Position numbers and translations under genes: made by a program
Assembly: GCA_016867835.1 (NCBI GenBank)
Contig: VGIQ01000017.1
Span: 1 to 34,408, forward strand
Source of the DNA: Calditrichota bacterium
GTDB taxonomy: Bacteria; Electryoneota; AABM5-125-24; Hatepunaeales; Hatepunaeaceae
DNA: 34,408 bases
Direction: 5' to 3'
Shown here: positions 32,521 through 34,408 of the stretch, piece by piece
How positions within the stretch are numbered: the first letter of the stretch is position 1
Layout of the letters: the number at the start of each line of letters is the position of its first letter
The notes under the pieces: model-generated
Databases searched by the model: none
The model's input: only the letters and a program-made list of their open reading frames with translations
What the model was told of the DNA's origin: nothing

Positions 32521-34408
32521 ATGGCTTCAAATCTTCCCATAAACATAGATGACTTGATCCGGCAAAGAACGGTTGAGCAACAGCGTGTCGAATACAAGGC
32601 AGTGTGGAACGAATGGACAGGGATATCAGTCATTCGTTCTATTTGCGCTTTTGCCAATGATCTTCATAATCTCAATGGCGGGTATATCATAATTGGCATT
32701 GAGGAAGAGGATGGGCTGCCTAAATTACCGCCCGTAGGAATTCCAACGAACGATATTGATAGAATACAGAGGGCGATTCGCCAAGGATGTATTCAGATTT
32801 CGCCGAACTACTTTCCAATTATATCGCCAGAGTCTTTTATGGGCAAGCATATTTTGGCAATATGGGCGCCCGCTGGAGACAATAGGCCATACGAAGCTCC
32901 CGACAAGGACCAACGTGGCAAAGTCTATTATATACGGCTGGCGAGCGAAACCATTGTGGCAAAAGGTGATATTAGACGTCAACTCCTCGAATCCGCAGCA
33001 AAGATTCCATTTGATGCCCGACGGAGTCTTACCGCAAATATGGATGATGTCTCCGGGCATTTACTTAAAGAGTTTCTTGATGACATAGGCAGCCACCTGA
33101 CGGAGGGTGATTATGCAGATGACGTGCTTTTTGAGAAATTACGCTTGAGTGTGAAAATAAATTCACACATGGTCCCCAGAAATGCTGGAGTATTGTTCTT
33201 TGCACGTGAACCACAAGCACATTTCCCAACTGCTATCATTGAGGTGGTTCAGTTTGGAGATGACGCAGGAGGAGATTTGATTGAAGAAAGGAGATTCGCA
33301 GGAACGCTCAAAGAACAACTGCTTGCATGTATCAGTTATCTTGAATCAATAGGTGGTGGAGTTACTATAAGAAAGAGAAGTGATCGACCTGAATCTGACC
33401 GCACCGTAGCCTATCCCTTTGAGGCAATTCGCGAAGCAGTTGTCAATGCGGTCTATCATCGGGGATATGATTCCAATTATGATCCCATAAAGGTATATCT
33501 CTATCCAAATAGGATGCAGATTACGAGTTACCCAGGGCCGGTTTCAGGACTTGAATTAAGTCATCTTAAGAGCGGTGACTTTCCAGCGCCTCCAGCACGC
33601 AATCGACTAATCGGCGAGATTCTAAAGGATCTACGTTTGGCGGAAATGCGAGGCACTGGTTTGCCCAAGATCAGCAGACGAATGCTTGAGAATGGCTCCC
33701 CAAGTCCGATTTTTGATTTCGACGAAAGTAGATTTTACTTTCGGATAATACTACCTGTTCACCCTACGTTCGGCGCTATTCTGGCTTCAAGAGAAGCCGC
33801 CAAGTTCTGGGCGCTTGGGGATCGGGATAATGCTATGAGAGTGTTGAGGCAGGCATTAGAGACCAATCCCGGGGTTGGCACAATTGCGGCTCAATTAGTT
33901 GAGTTCGCCTTAAGTATGCAGGAATGGGAGACAGTCAAGGAAGTATGGAATAACTTTCTTGAAGCAGGCAGGAAGAGTGACTTTTCAATAATAGCTTTGG
34001 CTGTCGCGCGCGCCCTTATTCATCAGGGAAAGGTATTGGAAGCGCGTAAGGTCTTAAATGCCATTCCGTCGGATAGGAGCCTAAGTGAAATGGTTGAAAG
34101 AGCCATTCTGCATCGGCAATCGGGCAACATCGAAGAAGCGCATCGGATTCTGTCCCAAGCCTATGAACAAAGACCAGATGATCCGAAGATTGTGCATGAG
34201 TATGCTCAGGCCAAGACAAGATTGGCAAGGAAGATAAGACCTACTTCGACCGGTTCAATTGAAACCAAGAAAAGAATAACACGAGAGGCGGTTGAATTGT
34301 TGCATAGAGCCATTGCTCTTGCGGATTCACCCGGTCGGCTCGCTTATTGCTGGTTTGATCTGGCAAAATCACTTGGCTGGTTGCGGGAGCCTGCCGCTGA
34401 GATAGAGG
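32521..34408 (+). CDS. AlbA_2 (Schlafen-type) / RecG-like ATPase / TPR protein, 3' end missing
   Basis: ATG 32521 lies 2 bases after the rpiB stop, and the frame stays open to the window edge (629 residues visible). The N-terminal part (about 1-130) is an AlbA_2/Schlafen AAA-4-type nucleic-acid domain: RVEYKAVWNEWTG, IRSICAFANDLHNLNGGYIIIGIEEEDG, KVYYIRLASETIVAKGD. About residues 290-405 match the HATPase_c_4 domain of RecG-like transcriptional regulators: YPFEAIREAVVNAVYHRGYD, ARNRLIGEILKDLRLAEMRGTGLPKISRRM. From about residue 420 there are TPR-like helical repeats (RDNAMRVLRQALETNPG, GNIEEAHRILSQAYEQRPDD). Codon use is notably more AT-rich (27 of 60 bases G/C at 33361-33420) than in rpiB, suggesting recent acquisition. 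AlbA_2 proteins occur in regulation and in anti-phage or toxin-related systems; which applies here is unknown. Confidence 0.85.
   Translation, partial: MASNLPINIDDLIRQRTVEQQRVEYKAVWNEWTGISVIRSICAFANDLHNLNGGYIIIGIEEEDGLPKLPPVGIPTNDIDRIQRAIRQGCIQISPNYFPIISPESFMGKHILAIWAPAGDNRPYEAPDKDQRGKVYYIRLASETIVAKGDIRRQLLESAAKIPFDARRSLTANMDDVSGHLLKEFLDDIGSHLTEGDYADDVLFEKLRLSVKINSHMVPRNAGVLFFAREPQAHFPTAIIEVVQFGDDAGGDLIEERRFAGTLKEQLLACISYLESIGGGVTIRKRSDRPESDRTVAYPFEAIREAVVNAVYHRGYDSNYDPIKVYLYPNRMQITSYPGPVSGLELSHLKSGDFPAPPARNRLIGEILKDLRLAEMRGTGLPKISRRMLENGSPSPIFDFDESRFYFRIILPVHPTFGAILASREAAKFWALGDRDNAMRVLRQALETNPGVGTIAAQLVEFALSMQEWETVKEVWNNFLEAGRKSDFSIIALAVARALIHQGKVLEARKVLNAIPSDRSLSEMVERAILHRQSGNIEEAHRILSQAYEQRPDDPKIVHEYAQAKTRLARKIRPTSTGSIETKKRITREAVELLHRAIALADSPGRLAYCWFDLAKSLGWLREPAAEIE

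Overview
The window looks like a piece of chromosome from a GC-rich, Gram-negative bacterium, probably an uncultured lineage of the Fibrobacteres-Chlorobi-Bacteroidetes (FCB) supergroup, such as the KSB1, Zixibacteria or Electryoneota type. The placement is inference. It rests on three secreted proteins ending in 'PNPFN' type IX secretion-like sorting domains, LVIvd-type beta-propellers, a TonB receptor with a carboxypeptidase-regulatory-like domain next to a HmuY-type lipoprotein, and several outer-membrane barrels and lipoproteins. No rRNA, tRNA, CRISPR array or transposase gene was seen.

Layout. Bases 1-4450 hold the 3' part of iorA (2-oxoacid:ferredoxin oxidoreductase), a small secreted cysteine/histidine-containing protein, a strong terminator, and a DUF255/YyaL-type protein whose last 68 residues lie in another frame. 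Bases 4451-8880 carry translation and protein-folding genes: trigger factor, a tiny membrane protein, mnmG and rsmG. Bases 8917-12387 are a candidate heme-uptake pair (TonB-dependent receptor plus a lipoprotein with two HmuY-like domains), followed by a zinc-ribbon membrane protein. Bases 13592-16681 form a compact three-gene unit: outer-membrane barrel, 11-heme-motif cytochrome, 9-heme-motif lipoprotein cytochrome. This resembles porin-cytochrome conduits for extracellular electron transfer and is the most interesting system here. A bidirectional-looking terminator separates it from a minus-strand pair (alpha/beta hydrolase, LVIvd propeller). Bases 20321-26321 carry two more sorting-domain proteins and a GltD-like flavoprotein with C-terminal iron-sulfur clusters. 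Bases 26569-28084 are MbfA (ferritin-like domain fused to VIT1) and a LUD-domain protein. Bases 28147-31942 are an overlapping lipoprotein / outer-membrane barrel / TPR-lipoprotein unit. The window ends with rpiB and an AT-richer AlbA_2/ATPase/TPR gene that runs off the edge.

Two genome-wide patterns stand out. (1) Many intergenic gaps hold palindromes, and at least five distinct sequence families share one plan: two short hairpins that are reverse complements of each other, separated by a spacer (REPIN-like). (2) Five promoters share TTG-N19/20-TANNTTG, equivalent to a sigma-A promoter with a 16-17 bp spacer. In two cases the paired hairpins lie between the promoter and the start codon. Iron and heme are a recurring theme (heme import, multiheme electron transfer, iron export, Fe-S oxidoreductases), but a functional link among these loci is only inferred.
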